Shown here in pieces: positions 16,645 to 25,557 of a stretch of 64,000 nt of DNA (positions within the stretch are counted from its first letter, which is position 1; every line of letters starts with the position of its first letter). The DNA is taken from contig NZ_JAPDNQ010000001.1 in NCBI RefSeq assembly GCF_025989145.1, positions 62,001 to 126,000 of the forward strand, read 5' to 3'. A model generated the notes under the pieces. It was given only the letters and a program-made list of their open reading frames with translations. It was not told the origin of the DNA and did not search any database. The stretch is from Microbacterium sp. SSM24 (GTDB taxonomy: Bacteria; Actinomycetota; Actinomycetes; Actinomycetales; Microbacteriaceae). Position numbers and translations under genes: made by a program.

Positions 16645-16650
16645 AGCCTA
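16645..16650 (-). promoter_or_regulatory. -10 element of the aldolase-oxidase operon
   Basis: TAGGCT on the minus strand, 33 nt before the ATG at 16611. Its first three bases are the TAG stop codon of the upstream beta-lactamase-like gene. Confidence 0.45.
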
Positions 16651-17502
16651 AGCCCCGCCGCGACCGGCATCCGACCCCCTGTGGAGGGATGATCCGGCGA
16701 GTCTCGCGCGCACGCTCGCTCCGATCGCTCGCATCGCCGCGAGCACCTCGTCGCGCGTGGCCGGCGCGGCGCCGTCCTGCCACTGCGCGAGCACGGCGTA
16801 TGCGAGGGCGTCACTGCCGGCGGTCACGACTCCGACGTCGGCCCGGACTCCGGAGTCGGTGCCGGTCTTGTTCCACAGCACGATGCCGCGGTCGGACTCT
16901 CGGTGCGCGAGGGGGTCGAGCCCGAACGCGCCGGCGACCATCGACAGATCGGCGCCGAGGGCCAGCCAGCTCACGACCTCGCCGCTCACACCCGCGTCCA
17001 CGGCCTCCCCGCGGTGCAGCGACGCCGCGAGCGCGGACAGCTCGGTCGCGCTCCCCCGTGACAGCACGGGCGGATGCTTCGGCCCGCGCTCGTCGCGCAC
17101 GCGATCGAGCAGCACCGTGTGCGTGAGGCCCAGCGAGGCGGCTGTGCGCGCGACGGCATCGAGTCCGACCAGATCGAGCAGCACGTTCGTCGCGAGGTTG
17201 TCGCTCACGGCGCCCACCAGTCGCGCCGCATCCGAGGCGGTCAGGGACGCGGCGTCCATCACCTGCCACAGACCGGAGTCGGCGACGCGCTCCGTCCCGC
17301 GCCGCACGGGCGCGTCGCGAGCGGCGTCGCCGGCAGCGAATCGGCGTGCGAGCTCCACGAGCAGCAGCATCTTGCCCACCGATGCCGCCGGCAGCACGCG
17401 GTCACCCTCGTACGAGGCGAGGACCGCACCGGATGCCGCATCCCGAACGCACGCCGACCATCGCAATCCTCCGGCGGGGTCGTCAGCGAGAGACGTGAGC
17501 AC
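16648..17502 (-). CDS. Class A beta-lactamase-fold serine hydrolase without signal peptide
   Basis: 284 residues from the GTG at 17502. The three penicillin-recognising motifs are intact: SVGK (S41, K44), SDN (100-102) and KTG (212-214). The omega-loop region (LDRVRDERGPKHPP) is short and lacks a clear Glu166 equivalent, so deacylation as in true class A enzymes is doubtful. There is no signal peptide or lipobox, so the protein should be cytoplasmic, away from the wall. It may be an esterase/amidase on this scaffold. The GTG begins one base past the 3' end of tRNA-Leu, so there is no room for a ribosome-binding site. Confidence 0.82.
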   Translation of the reverse strand: MLTSLADDPAGGLRWSACVRDAASGAVLASYEGDRVLPAASVGKMLLLVELARRFAAGDAARDAPVRRGTERVADSGLWQVMDAASLTASDAARLVGAVSDNLATNVLLDLVGLDAVARTAASLGLTHTVLLDRVRDERGPKHPPVLSRGSATELSALAASLHRGEAVDAGVSGEVVSWLALGADLSMVAGAFGLDPLAHRESDRGIVLWNKTGTDSGVRADVGVVTAGSDALAYAVLAQWQDGAAPATRDEVLAAMRAIGASVRARLAGSSLHRGSDAGRGGA

Positions 17503-17503
17503 G

Positions 17504-17577
17504 TACCCCCGCTGGGGCTCGAACCCAGACTGAAGCGATTTTAAGTCGCCTGCCTCTGCCGATTGGGCTACGGGGGC
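17504..17577 (-). tRNA. tRNA-Leu(UAA), short variable loop
   Basis: 74 nt. Acceptor GCCCCCG pairs with CGGGGGT (first pair G.U); anticodon stem GGCGA/TCGCT holds loop CTTAAAA, giving anticodon UAA; T arm CTGGG-TTCGAGC-CCCAG is perfect; discriminator A73; CCA is not encoded. The variable loop is only about 5 nt (TCAGT), whereas leucine tRNAs normally carry a long variable arm. The D stem GCCC/GGC has a mismatch at the last pair. Confidence 0.9.
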
Positions 17578-17598
17578 GCCGCGCGAGCGGACGCCTCC

Positions 17599-17604
17599 AC
17601 GCTA
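17599..17604 (-). promoter_or_regulatory. -10 element of tRNA-Leu
   Basis: TAGCGT on the minus strand, 21 nt before the tRNA 5' end and just after the ndh stop codon. It would drive a tRNA plus beta-lactamase-like transcript. Confidence 0.5.
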
Positions 17605-17608
17605 CCGG

Positions 17609-19069
17609 TCAGCTCGCGGCGCCGGCCTTCGCGGACTTCTTCTCGGCCTTCGCCCGGTCGGCCTCGACCGCTTCGGGCTTGTCGGCCGCCTTGCCCGCGC
17701 CGCGGGGCTCGGCGGGCGGGGTGACCGCGGGCTGGGCCGGACGCGGACGGGCCGCGAACTCCTCGAAGACGTAGCGCGGGTTCTGGACGGCCTCGAGGTT
17801 GACCATGTCGCGGCCGAGCCAGAAGTTGTTCCACCAGCCCCACACCACGCGGAACTTGCGCTCCCACGATGGCATGGCCAGGCCGTGGTAGCCGCGGTGC
17901 GCGATCCACGCGATCGGTCCCTTGAGGGCGATCTTCCCGGACTGGAAGACGCCGACCCACAGGCCGAGACCCGCGACGGCGCCCAGGTTCTTGTGGAAGT
18001 ACTCGCGGGGCACCTCGCCGCGGAGCACGGCGACGAGGTTCTTCGCGAGCAGCTTCGCCTGGCGGACGGCGTGCTGCGCGTTGGGGACGCAGTAGCCGCC
18101 CACGCCGCCGCCCGACAGATCGGGCACGGCGGACACGTCGCCGGCGGCCCACGCGCCCTCGACGACCTCTTCGGCCGAACCGACGCGCAGGTCCGCGCGG
18201 GTGCGGATGCGACCGCGCTCCTCGACGGGCAGATCCCCGCCGCGCACGACGGTGGGGTTTGCCATCACGCCGGCGGTCCAGATGATGAGGTCGCTGGGGA
18301 TCGTCTCACCGGTCGACAGCTCGATGTTGCCGTCGACGGCGCCGGTCACCTGCGTGTCGAGGTGCACCGCGGCACCGCGGTGGGCGAGGTTCTTCAGCAC
18401 CCACTCGCTCGTCTTCAGCGACACCTCGGGCATGATGCGGCCCATCGCCTCGACGAGGTGGAAGTGCGTGTCGTCGAAGGTGATCTGCGGGTAGCTCTTC
18501 ACCAGCGAGGAAGCCAGCGAGCGGAGCTCGGCGAACACCTCGATGCCGGCGAAGCCGCCGCCGACCACCACGACGGTGAGGAGGCGGTCGCGCTCCGGAC
18601 CGGGGGGAATCGTCGACGCCTTGTCGAAGTTCGACATGAGGCGGTCGCGGATCGCCACGGCCTCTTCGATCGTCTTGAGCCCGATCGCGTTGTCGGCGAT
18701 GCCGGGGATCGGGAAGGTGCGCGACACTGCGCCGGCCGTGACGACGATCTGGTCGTACTCGAACTCGTACGGCTCGCCCGCGACCGGGGTGATCGTGGCG
18801 ACCTTGTTCGCGTGGTTGATGCCGGTGACCTTGGCCGCGACCACGTTCGTCTTCTTCAGGTGACGACGCAGCGCCACGACCGAGTGGCGGGCTTCGATGG
18901 AGCCTGCGGCGACCTCGGGCAGGAACGGCTGGTACGTCATGTAGGGCAGCGGGTCGACGATGGTGACGTCGGCCTCGCCCTTGCGCAGGTGCTTCTCGAG
19001 CTTCCAGGCCGTGTAGAAGCCTGCGTATCCGCCACCGACGATGAGGATCTTGGGCACGGTGTTGGTCAC
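17609..19069 (-). CDS. ndh: Type II NADH dehydrogenase (NDH-2)
   Basis: 486 residues from GTG 19069, preceded by a GGAGGAGCCTCC sequence that both provides the ribosome-binding site and can form a small hairpin. Two nucleotide-binding loops are clear: ILIVGGGYAG near the N-terminus for FAD and VVVVGGGFAG near residue 170 for NADH. TAGV.ANP and GDVSAVPD follow as in NDH-2. A C-terminal region with aromatic, amphipathic residues (WGWWNNFWLGRDMV) is the membrane-association part. NDH-2 passes electrons from NADH to quinone without pumping. A roughly 50-residue Ala/Lys/Glu/Pro-rich tail is extra and likely disordered. Confidence 0.92.
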   Translation of the reverse strand: MTNTVPKILIVGGGYAGFYTAWKLEKHLRKGEADVTIVDPLPYMTYQPFLPEVAAGSIEARHSVVALRRHLKKTNVVAAKVTGINHANKVATITPVAGEPYEFEYDQIVVTAGAVSRTFPIPGIADNAIGLKTIEEAVAIRDRLMSNFDKASTIPPGPERDRLLTVVVVGGGFAGIEVFAELRSLASSLVKSYPQITFDDTHFHLVEAMGRIMPEVSLKTSEWVLKNLAHRGAAVHLDTQVTGAVDGNIELSTGETIPSDLIIWTAGVMANPTVVRGGDLPVEERGRIRTRADLRVGSAEEVVEGAWAAGDVSAVPDLSGGGVGGYCVPNAQHAVRQAKLLAKNLVAVLRGEVPREYFHKNLGAVAGLGLWVGVFQSGKIALKGPIAWIAHRGYHGLAMPSWERKFRVVWGWWNNFWLGRDMVNLEAVQNPRYVFEEFAARPRPAQPAVTPPAEPRGAGKAADKPEAVEADRAKAEKKSAKAGAAS

Positions 19070-19089
19070 GTTTGGAGGCTCCTCCTGTG

Positions 19090-20385
19090 TCAGCGGCTCG
19101 GCGCGCGGGACGCCAATCGGATGCGTCGGACAGCTGCGGTGACGCCGAGCGCCACCAGTATAGCCGCCACGGTGCCGACCGAGAGCGGCAGCGTCCCGTA
19201 GAGGACGGTGTCCCGGGACGGGAGCAGAGGGGATGCCGCGCGCTCGAGGGTGTCCGCGGGAGGCAGCGGTGCCACGACGACGGCCTCGGCGGGTCGGGAG
19301 GGCGTCGGATCGCTCTGAGCGCGCCGATACACGCGGATCCACTCGGCCAGGCTCCCCATCGGATTCTCCGTCACGGCCGGCACCGACGCGATGACGGCGG
19401 CCGCGGCATCCACCAGCCCGTAGCCGTACAGCGGATCGGGCACCGCGGTCGCTCCGGCGGCCGGTCGCGCCGTCGCGATGATGCGGTTGATGACGTTCTC
19501 GGCGTCGAGGTCAGGATGCGCCGCGCGCACCAGAGCGGCGATGCCCGCGACGATGGGCGCGGCGCCGCTCGTGCCGTTCCACAGCACGAGCCGCCCGTCC
19601 GCCGACACTCCGACGAGGTCCTCGCTGGGCGCCGAGACGCCGAGCGTGATTCCCTGCGTCGACGCCTCGACGCTCGCCTTCCCGCCCGGGTCGACGCCCG
19701 CGACGGTGAGAACGCCGGGGATCGTCGCGGGAGCACCCACGCGGGTGGTGCCGCTCCCCCGGTTGCCGGCGGCGACGATGATGACCACGTCGCGGTCCAT
19801 CGCGTACAGGAACGCCTCATCCCACGACTCGTCCCAGTCGGGGACGTTCGTCGTGAGAGACATGTTGATGACGTCGGCGCCGTTGTCGACCGACCAGTGG
19901 ATGGCCTCGGCGATCTGCTCGGTGAAGCTCTTGGTCGCCGACGACCCGAAGCCCACCGACACCGACAGGAGGTCGGCTTCGGGGGCGACGCCGATCATGC
20001 CGGCATCCGGACCGGTGCCGCGACCGGCGGCGAGCGAAGCCACCCAGCTGCCGTGGTTCGAATCGACGGCGCCGACGGGCGTGCGGCCGTCCGGGGTTCC
20101 GACGCCCGAGACATCCGTCCCGCCAACGACCGCACCCTCGAACTCCGCCGGTCCCTTGCTGATGCCGGTGTCGATCACGGCGATCCTGACGCCCTTGCCG
20201 CGGGTCGTCTCCCACGCCTTCGCGATGCCGTAATCGTCGAGCCAGTACTCCGCCGCACGAACCGGGTCGTCCTCCGTCGTCGACGGCGGGACCGCGAGCG
20301 GGACGACCGCGGAGGCGGGCGCCGCCCCCAGCAGGGTCAGCGTGACGGCGGCCGCGGCGATCGCAGCGAGGACGCGACGGGTCAT
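19090..20385 (-). CDS. Secreted, membrane-anchored S8 (subtilisin-type) serine peptidase
   Basis: 431 residues. A signal peptide (cleavage probably after ASA, residue 26) leads into an S8 domain with the catalytic triad D72 (AVIDTGIS), H111 (SNHGSWVA) and S273 (NGTSGAAP), plus oxyanion Asn N208 (AAGNRGSG). A proline-rich linker and one C-terminal transmembrane helix (about 393-415) followed by basic residues anchor it, the mycosin-like layout. No ESX/type VII genes are nearby, so a mycosin role is not supported. The ATG overlaps the DUF501 stop by 4 bp (ATGA). Confidence 0.92.
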   Translation of the reverse strand: MTRRVLAAIAAAAVTLTLLGAAPASAVVPLAVPPSTTEDDPVRAAEYWLDDYGIAKAWETTRGKGVRIAVIDTGISKGPAEFEGAVVGGTDVSGVGTPDGRTPVGAVDSNHGSWVASLAAGRGTGPDAGMIGVAPEADLLSVSVGFGSSATKSFTEQIAEAIHWSVDNGADVINMSLTTNVPDWDESWDEAFLYAMDRDVVIIVAAGNRGSGTTRVGAPATIPGVLTVAGVDPGGKASVEASTQGITLGVSAPSEDLVGVSADGRLVLWNGTSGAAPIVAGIAALVRAAHPDLDAENVINRIIATARPAAGATAVPDPLYGYGLVDAAAAVIASVPAVTENPMGSLAEWIRVYRRAQSDPTPSRPAEAVVVAPLPPADTLERAASPLLPSRDTVLYGTLPLSVGTVAAILVALGVTAAVRRIRLASRAPSR

Positions 20386-20900
20386 CCCGCCGTCCCGGGC
20401 TCGGCGCACACGCACCGCTGCGGCGACCACGTCGATCGTTCGAGCGCGCGATCGCCGATCGGGTTCACGCCGGGACCCGCAGCCAGCGCGTGACCGGCGA
20501 GCGCGTGGAGGCACTTGACCCGCGTCGGCATGCCGCCCGCGGAGATTCCGTCGATCTCGTCGACCTCGCCGTACGCCGCCCGGTCGGCCAGGTACGCCTC
20601 GTGGGCCCGCGCGTAGGCGGCCTGCAGGTCTTCGTCGGCGGCGAGCTCGTCGTTCAGCTCGCGCATGATGTGGTCGGCCTCGAGCGCCGACATCGCCGCC
20701 GTCGCGGCGGGGTGGGTGAGGTAGTAGAACGTCGGGAACGGCGTGCCGTCGGGAAGTCGCGGCGACGTGGCCACGACCGTGGGATTGCCGCACACGCAGC
20801 GCGCGGCGATGCCCACGGCTCCCCGCGCGGGTCGGCCGAGCTGCGTCTGCAGCACGGCGAGGTCGGCCTCGCTGGCAGGGGGGAACGGCACGGTCGTCAC
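20382..20900 (-). CDS. DUF501 domain-containing protein
   Basis: 172 residues from the GTG at 20900. The DUF501 pattern is present: LGRPARGAVGIAARCVCG, then FPTFYYLTHP and GGMPTRVKCLHALAGHALA. Conserved Cys occur at RCVCG, VKCLH and the C-terminal CVCAEP, suggesting metal or disulfide chemistry. The function is unknown, but it lies next to ftsB and eno across actinobacteria, which hints at a housekeeping or envelope role. Translationally coupled to the S8 peptidase. Confidence 0.92.
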   Translation of the reverse strand: MTTVPFPPASEADLAVLQTQLGRPARGAVGIAARCVCGNPTVVATSPRLPDGTPFPTFYYLTHPAATAAMSALEADHIMRELNDELAADEDLQAAYARAHEAYLADRAAYGEVDEIDGISAGGMPTRVKCLHALAGHALAAGPGVNPIGDRALERSTWSPQRCVCAEPGTAG

Positions 20901-20913
20901 GTCCGCAAGGCTA
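20901..20913 (-). promoter_or_regulatory. Leaderless promoter of the DUF501-S8 peptidase operon
   Basis: TAGCCT (minus strand, 20908-20913), 7 nt, then GTG at 20900. Confidence 0.65.
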
Positions 20914-20964
20914 CCTGCGGCGGCTGGGACACCGCTGGACCGTGACCCCTCGAGAACACCGCGG

Positions 20965-21495
20965 TCACGGCGTGGTGGACGGCGTGGGCTCCTGATCGGG
21001 AACCCCGATGGTCGGCGCCTTCACCGTCTGGGAGAGCCCGGCGGCGGTCACGGATCGGACGAGCTGCGACATCCAGTCGGTACGCGTCTGCTCGACATCC
21101 TCGCTCACCGGAACCTGCTCCTGGGGCGCGAGCTCCGGCGGCAGGTCGTTGTCGACGAGATAGACCACTTCGCCGGGGCGGACGTAGTAGAGCCGCTCAC
21201 GAGCCTGCGTGGTGATGTACGCGGGGTCGCTCCATCGATCGCGCTGGGACTCGAGCTCGGCGACCTCTTCGCCGCTGAGCTCCACGGCGGCTTCGAGCGC
21301 CGCGATCTGCTGCCGCTGGTCGACGTACGTGCCGATCGTGGGCACGAGCACGAAGGCCGCGAGCACCACGAGGCCGAGCATGATCACCATGAAGCCGGAG
21401 AGCCGGATGCCGCCGAGCCAGCCGCGGACATCGACCGGGCGCCGCTCGGCACGACGCCGGGAGGGACGGGAAGGGGGAGCCGTCGTCTTCGCCAC
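20965..21495 (-). CDS. ftsB: Septum formation initiator FtsB/DivIC family protein
   Basis: 176 residues. A basic, disordered N-terminus of about 30 residues precedes one transmembrane helix (about 34-55), then a coiled-coil (about 57-90, RQQIAALEAAVELSGEEVAELE) and the DivIC segment WSDPAYITTQARERLYYVRPGE. It bridges FtsL and FtsQ-like proteins in the divisome. The Pro/Thr-rich tail is disordered. The GTG start has a GGGGGAG sequence just upstream. Follows eno after 23 nt, as in most actinobacteria. Confidence 0.93.
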   Translation of the reverse strand: MAKTTAPPSRPSRRRAERRPVDVRGWLGGIRLSGFMVIMLGLVVLAAFVLVPTIGTYVDQRQQIAALEAAVELSGEEVAELESQRDRWSDPAYITTQARERLYYVRPGEVVYLVDNDLPPELAPQEQVPVSEDVEQTRTDWMSQLVRSVTAAGLSQTVKAPTIGVPDQEPTPSTTP

Positions 21496-21518
21496 GGCTC
21501 CCCCTCTCTCGTCAGTGC

Positions 21519-22862
<1,344 letters not shown>

Positions 22863-22900
22863 GTGACCGGGATGCCGCGGCACAGGCGCGCCCGTCATGA

Positions 22901-22916
22901 GGCGCCGTCGGGCGCC
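22901..22916 (-). terminator. Short GC hairpin after the methyltransferase gene
   Basis: GGCGCC stem, 4-nt loop, GGCGCC, directly after the stop codon. The 6-bp stem is short and no T-run follows, so termination is only possible. Confidence 0.35.
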
Positions 22917-22918
22917 GT

Positions 22919-23587
22919 TCACACCACGACGGCGATGGCGACGCCGTCCCAGCCCTTGAGGTCGAGCGTCTGCAGCGCGGTCGCGTCGAAGCGGGGGTCT
23001 CGCCCGAGCATCTCGAGCCCCCGCTGCACGCCGATGATCTGCGAGTTCTCGGTCGCCGGATTGGCGACCTCTCCCCCGCGCACGGTGTTGTCGACGACGA
23101 CGACCGTGCCGGGGCGACCGAGCCGCGCGGCCCAGTCGAGGTAGATCGTGTTCGACTCCTTGTCGGCGTCGATGAACACGAGATCGAACGGCGGACCGCC
23201 GTCGAGGGTCGGGAGCACATCCGCGCCGCGCCCGAGCATGATGTCCACCTTGTCGCCCACGCCCGCCCGATCGAGGCTCGCCCGGGCGATGTCGGCGATG
23301 CGCGGCTCGGCCTCGATCGTGACGACCCTGCCGTCGGCGGGGATGCCGCGCGCCATCCAGATCGTCGAGTAGCCGCCCAGGGTGCCGATCTCGAGGACCC
23401 GCCGTGCGCCGCTGATGCGTGCGAGCAGGTTCAGGAACTTGCCGTTGACGGGCGCTACCTCGATGGCCGGCAGACCCGCCGCGTTCTGGTCGGCGACCGC
23501 ATCCTCGAGAGCCGGGTCGTGCCCGATCAGCGTCTCGGTGAGGTAGGCGTCGACGCGACGCCACTGGTCGGGGGTCGGATCCGTCAT
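22919..23587 (-). CDS. O-methyltransferase (class I SAM-dependent)
   Basis: 222 residues, the length of the catechol/caffeoyl-CoA O-methyltransferase family. SAM motif I is VLEIGTLGGYSTIWMA (about 67-82); FDLVFIDADKESN supplies metal-ligand Asp residues, with VDNTVRGGEV following as the second metal region. ATG at 23587. No strong ribosome-binding site is visible. The substrate is unknown; an isolated gene between eno and a hotdog protein gives no pathway hint. Confidence 0.88.
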   Translation of the reverse strand: MTDPTPDQWRRVDAYLTETLIGHDPALEDAVADQNAAGLPAIEVAPVNGKFLNLLARISGARRVLEIGTLGGYSTIWMARGIPADGRVVTIEAEPRIADIARASLDRAGVGDKVDIMLGRGADVLPTLDGGPPFDLVFIDADKESNTIYLDWAARLGRPGTVVVVDNTVRGGEVANPATENSQIIGVQRGLEMLGRDPRFDATALQTLDLKGWDGVAIAVVV

Positions 23588-23678
23588 GTGCCCAGCCAAC
23601 AAGCGACGGACCCGGCCCGTCAAGAGCCCGGATTGTGGGCGGCCGACAAACGATGCCGTTCCGCTGAGAAGCGGCGGG

Positions 23679-23690
23679 CAGGATGGGCGC
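23679..23690 (+). promoter_or_regulatory. Probable leaderless promoter of the DUF4442 gene
   Basis: CAGGAT at 23679-23684, 6 nt, then ATG at 23691. Imperfect -10, right spacing. Confidence 0.4.
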
Positions 23691-24164
23691 ATGCGAATCA
23701 CACCCCGCCGACTCGCCGTCGGGATGAGCCTGTGGGCGCCCAACCTGTGGAGCGGCATCCGCATCAGGAGCTTCTCCGAGGACTGGACCCACGCGACCGT
23801 CGAGCTTCATGTGAACGTCATCACCCGCAACTACGTGAAGACGGCCTTCGGCGGATCGATGTCGGCGATGACGGATCCGTACTTCTTCATGCTGCTGATG
23901 CATCAGCTCGGCCGCGACTACGTGGTGTGGGACACCCGCGGCGAGATCGAGTTCGTCAAACCCGGCCGCGGCGTCCTGACCGCGCACTTCGCCGTCCCCC
24001 GGGAGAAGGCCGAAGAGCTGCGGGCGCGTGCCCGCGGCGGCGCGAAGGTGCTCGAGTGGTTCGAGACCGAAATCACGGATGCCGCGGGAGACGTCGTCGC
24101 CCGGGTGCGCCGAGAGGTGTACGTCCGCGAGAAGAAGCGTGTGACCGCGTCGGTCTCCGCCTGA
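23691..24164 (+). CDS. DUF4442 hotdog-fold (thioesterase-like) protein
   Basis: 157 residues. Matches the DUF4442 pattern: NLWSGIRIRSFSEDWTHA at the start, then NYVKTAFGGSMSAMTDPYFF carrying the helix of the hotdog fold, and EIEFVKPGRGVLTAHF. These proteins belong to the thioesterase clan, but no catalytic residue is established and no substrate is known. It is divergent from the methyltransferase gene with about 100 bp between starts. Confidence 0.87.
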   Translation: MRITPRRLAVGMSLWAPNLWSGIRIRSFSEDWTHATVELHVNVITRNYVKTAFGGSMSAMTDPYFFMLLMHQLGRDYVVWDTRGEIEFVKPGRGVLTAHFAVPREKAEELRARARGGAKVLEWFETEITDAAGDVVARVRREVYVREKKRVTASVSA

Positions 24165-24198
24165 CGCGGCGCGCACGTTCTCCGGAGAAGCGGTGTCG

Positions 24199-24996
24199 TC
24201 AGCGACCCCTGACCCCGGAATGGAGCGCCTCGAGCACCGACGGGAGCAGCGCCTCGGCGGTGCGGCGGTAGCCGAGCGCGCTGGGGTGGAACCGGTCGAG
24301 ACTGAACATCTCGTCGGGCTGGGCCACGAAGAACGGTCCGACGGCGCGCCGCAGCGACACCACGTGCGCGCCCGCCCGGGTCGCGGCATCCGCCTGAGCC
24401 TCGGCGAGCTGACGGGACATGCGCGAGCCGAGCGTGCGAAGGGGCTGGGGAACCGGCCGCAGGGCACCGAGATCGGGGCAGGTGCCGACGACGACCTCCG
24501 CCCCGCGGCCCCGCAGCCGCGCGACCGTCGCCGCGAGATGGGCGGCAGCGGCGGGGATCGGCACGCGGTGCGTGACGTCGTTCCCACCGACGATCACGAC
24601 CGCCACGTGCGGACGGTAGTCGGCGGGAAGGCCGTCGACCTGCGCGGCCAGCATCGAGGATTCCGCGCCGACGACGGCCGCCGTGTGCAGGCGGACCGGC
24701 CGGTGGGCGTGGCGCGCGACGCCCTTCGCCAGGCGGGCGCCGAGGGTGTCCTTGCGTCGCTGCGCGCCGAGGCCTGCCGCGATCGAATCGCCGAACAGCG
24801 CCAGCTCGACAGGCTCGCCCTCGTGGCGACGGCCCCACACGCGATCCGCGTTCACCGCGTCCTCGCCGAGCGGTTTGCCGATGCGCCGGCGCGCGATGCG
24901 CGCCTGGCGGTGCAGCAGGGATCGGACTCCCGCCACGGCGGCGCCCGCGACCACGACGGTCGCGGCGCTCACGACGACGGCACGAGGGCGGCGCAT
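24199..24996 (-). CDS. SGNH/GDSL hydrolase with N-terminal membrane anchor
   Basis: 265 residues. A basic start and one hydrophobic segment (about 6-26) suggest an anchored or secreted enzyme. Block I is ALFGDSIAAGLG (nucleophile S71), the oxyanion Gly sits in the AAVVGAESS segment, block III is VGGNDVTH (Asn), and block V is DRFHPSALGY with catalytic Asp and His. The likely reaction is deacylation of a lipid or acylated glycan; the substrate is unknown. Convergent with the DUF4442 gene. Confidence 0.92.
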   Translation of the reverse strand: MRRPRAVVVSAATVVVAGAAVAGVRSLLHRQARIARRRIGKPLGEDAVNADRVWGRRHEGEPVELALFGDSIAAGLGAQRRKDTLGARLAKGVARHAHRPVRLHTAAVVGAESSMLAAQVDGLPADYRPHVAVVIVGGNDVTHRVPIPAAAAHLAATVARLRGRGAEVVVGTCPDLGALRPVPQPLRTLGSRMSRQLAEAQADAATRAGAHVVSLRRAVGPFFVAQPDEMFSLDRFHPSALGYRRTAEALLPSVLEALHSGVRGR

Positions 24997-25063
24997 GGCG
25001 ACATCCGACCGGGCGCACGTGAACGACGGACGTCACGCGGGTGACGGGCCGGTGGCGCAGGCG

Positions 25064-25501
25064 TCAGCCCGCGAGCTCCTCGACGGCGGCGGCGATGCGA
25101 CGCTCACGGGTCTCGGGCTTCTTCGCCTCGGCGACGCCGCGCGCAAGTTCCTTGCGCCGCGAGTAGGCGAGGGCGTCGAAGGCGGCCTGCACGCCGGCCG
25201 CGTGGAGGGCGGCGGCGAGATCGTCCGGCACCTCGACGACGCGCTCCTGCTGATCGAGGTCGATCGTCGCGTCGACCGCGTCGCCGAAATCGACACCGAG
25301 CTGCGCGCGGTTCGCCTTCGAGATGCCGATGAGGTTGCGCCCGTCCATGACGCCCAGCCGCAGTCGCGCGGAGCGATCGCCGATTCCGACGATCACGGCG
25401 GCGCGCTTGCCGCCGCCGAGTTCGGCGACCTGTTCGTCGGTGAGTTCGATCGCCGTCGCCGGTCCGAACGGGACGAGCACGGCGTGGATGCGCAGAGTCA
25501 T
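25064..25501 (-). CDS. YdeI/OmdA-like protein with DUF1905 domain
   Basis: 145 residues. The N-terminal DUF1905 beta-barrel (about 1-80; VPFGPATAIELTDEQVAELG, GVMDGRNLIGISKANRAQLG) is followed by the short OmdA helix region (AYSRRKELARGVAEAKKPETRERRI), the bacteriocin-protection YdeI pattern. The function is unknown; the protein has no signal peptide and is cytosolic. ATG at 25501 has a CATGAT hexamer 6 nt upstream. Confidence 0.85.
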   Translation of the reverse strand: MTLRIHAVLVPFGPATAIELTDEQVAELGGGKRAAVIVGIGDRSARLRLGVMDGRNLIGISKANRAQLGVDFGDAVDATIDLDQQERVVEVPDDLAAALHAAGVQAAFDALAYSRRKELARGVAEAKKPETRERRIAAAVEELAG

Positions 25502-25513
25502 GCGACGATCATG
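25502..25513 (-). promoter_or_regulatory. Possible leaderless promoter of the YdeI-like gene
   Basis: CATGAT (minus strand, 25508-25513), 6 nt, then ATG. Weak hexamer, right spacing. Confidence 0.35.
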
Positions 25514-25557
25514 CGCAGACCGCGGCATCTGGGGCAACCGGATGCCGCGCCCGCGGC

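Noticed and set aside
16648..17502. Antibiotic-resistance beta-lactamase
   Set aside because: No export signal and no clear deacylation Glu; the fold alone does not show resistance.
19090..20385. Mycosin of a type VII secretion system
   Set aside because: No EccB/C/D/E, EsxA or other ESX genes occur in the window.
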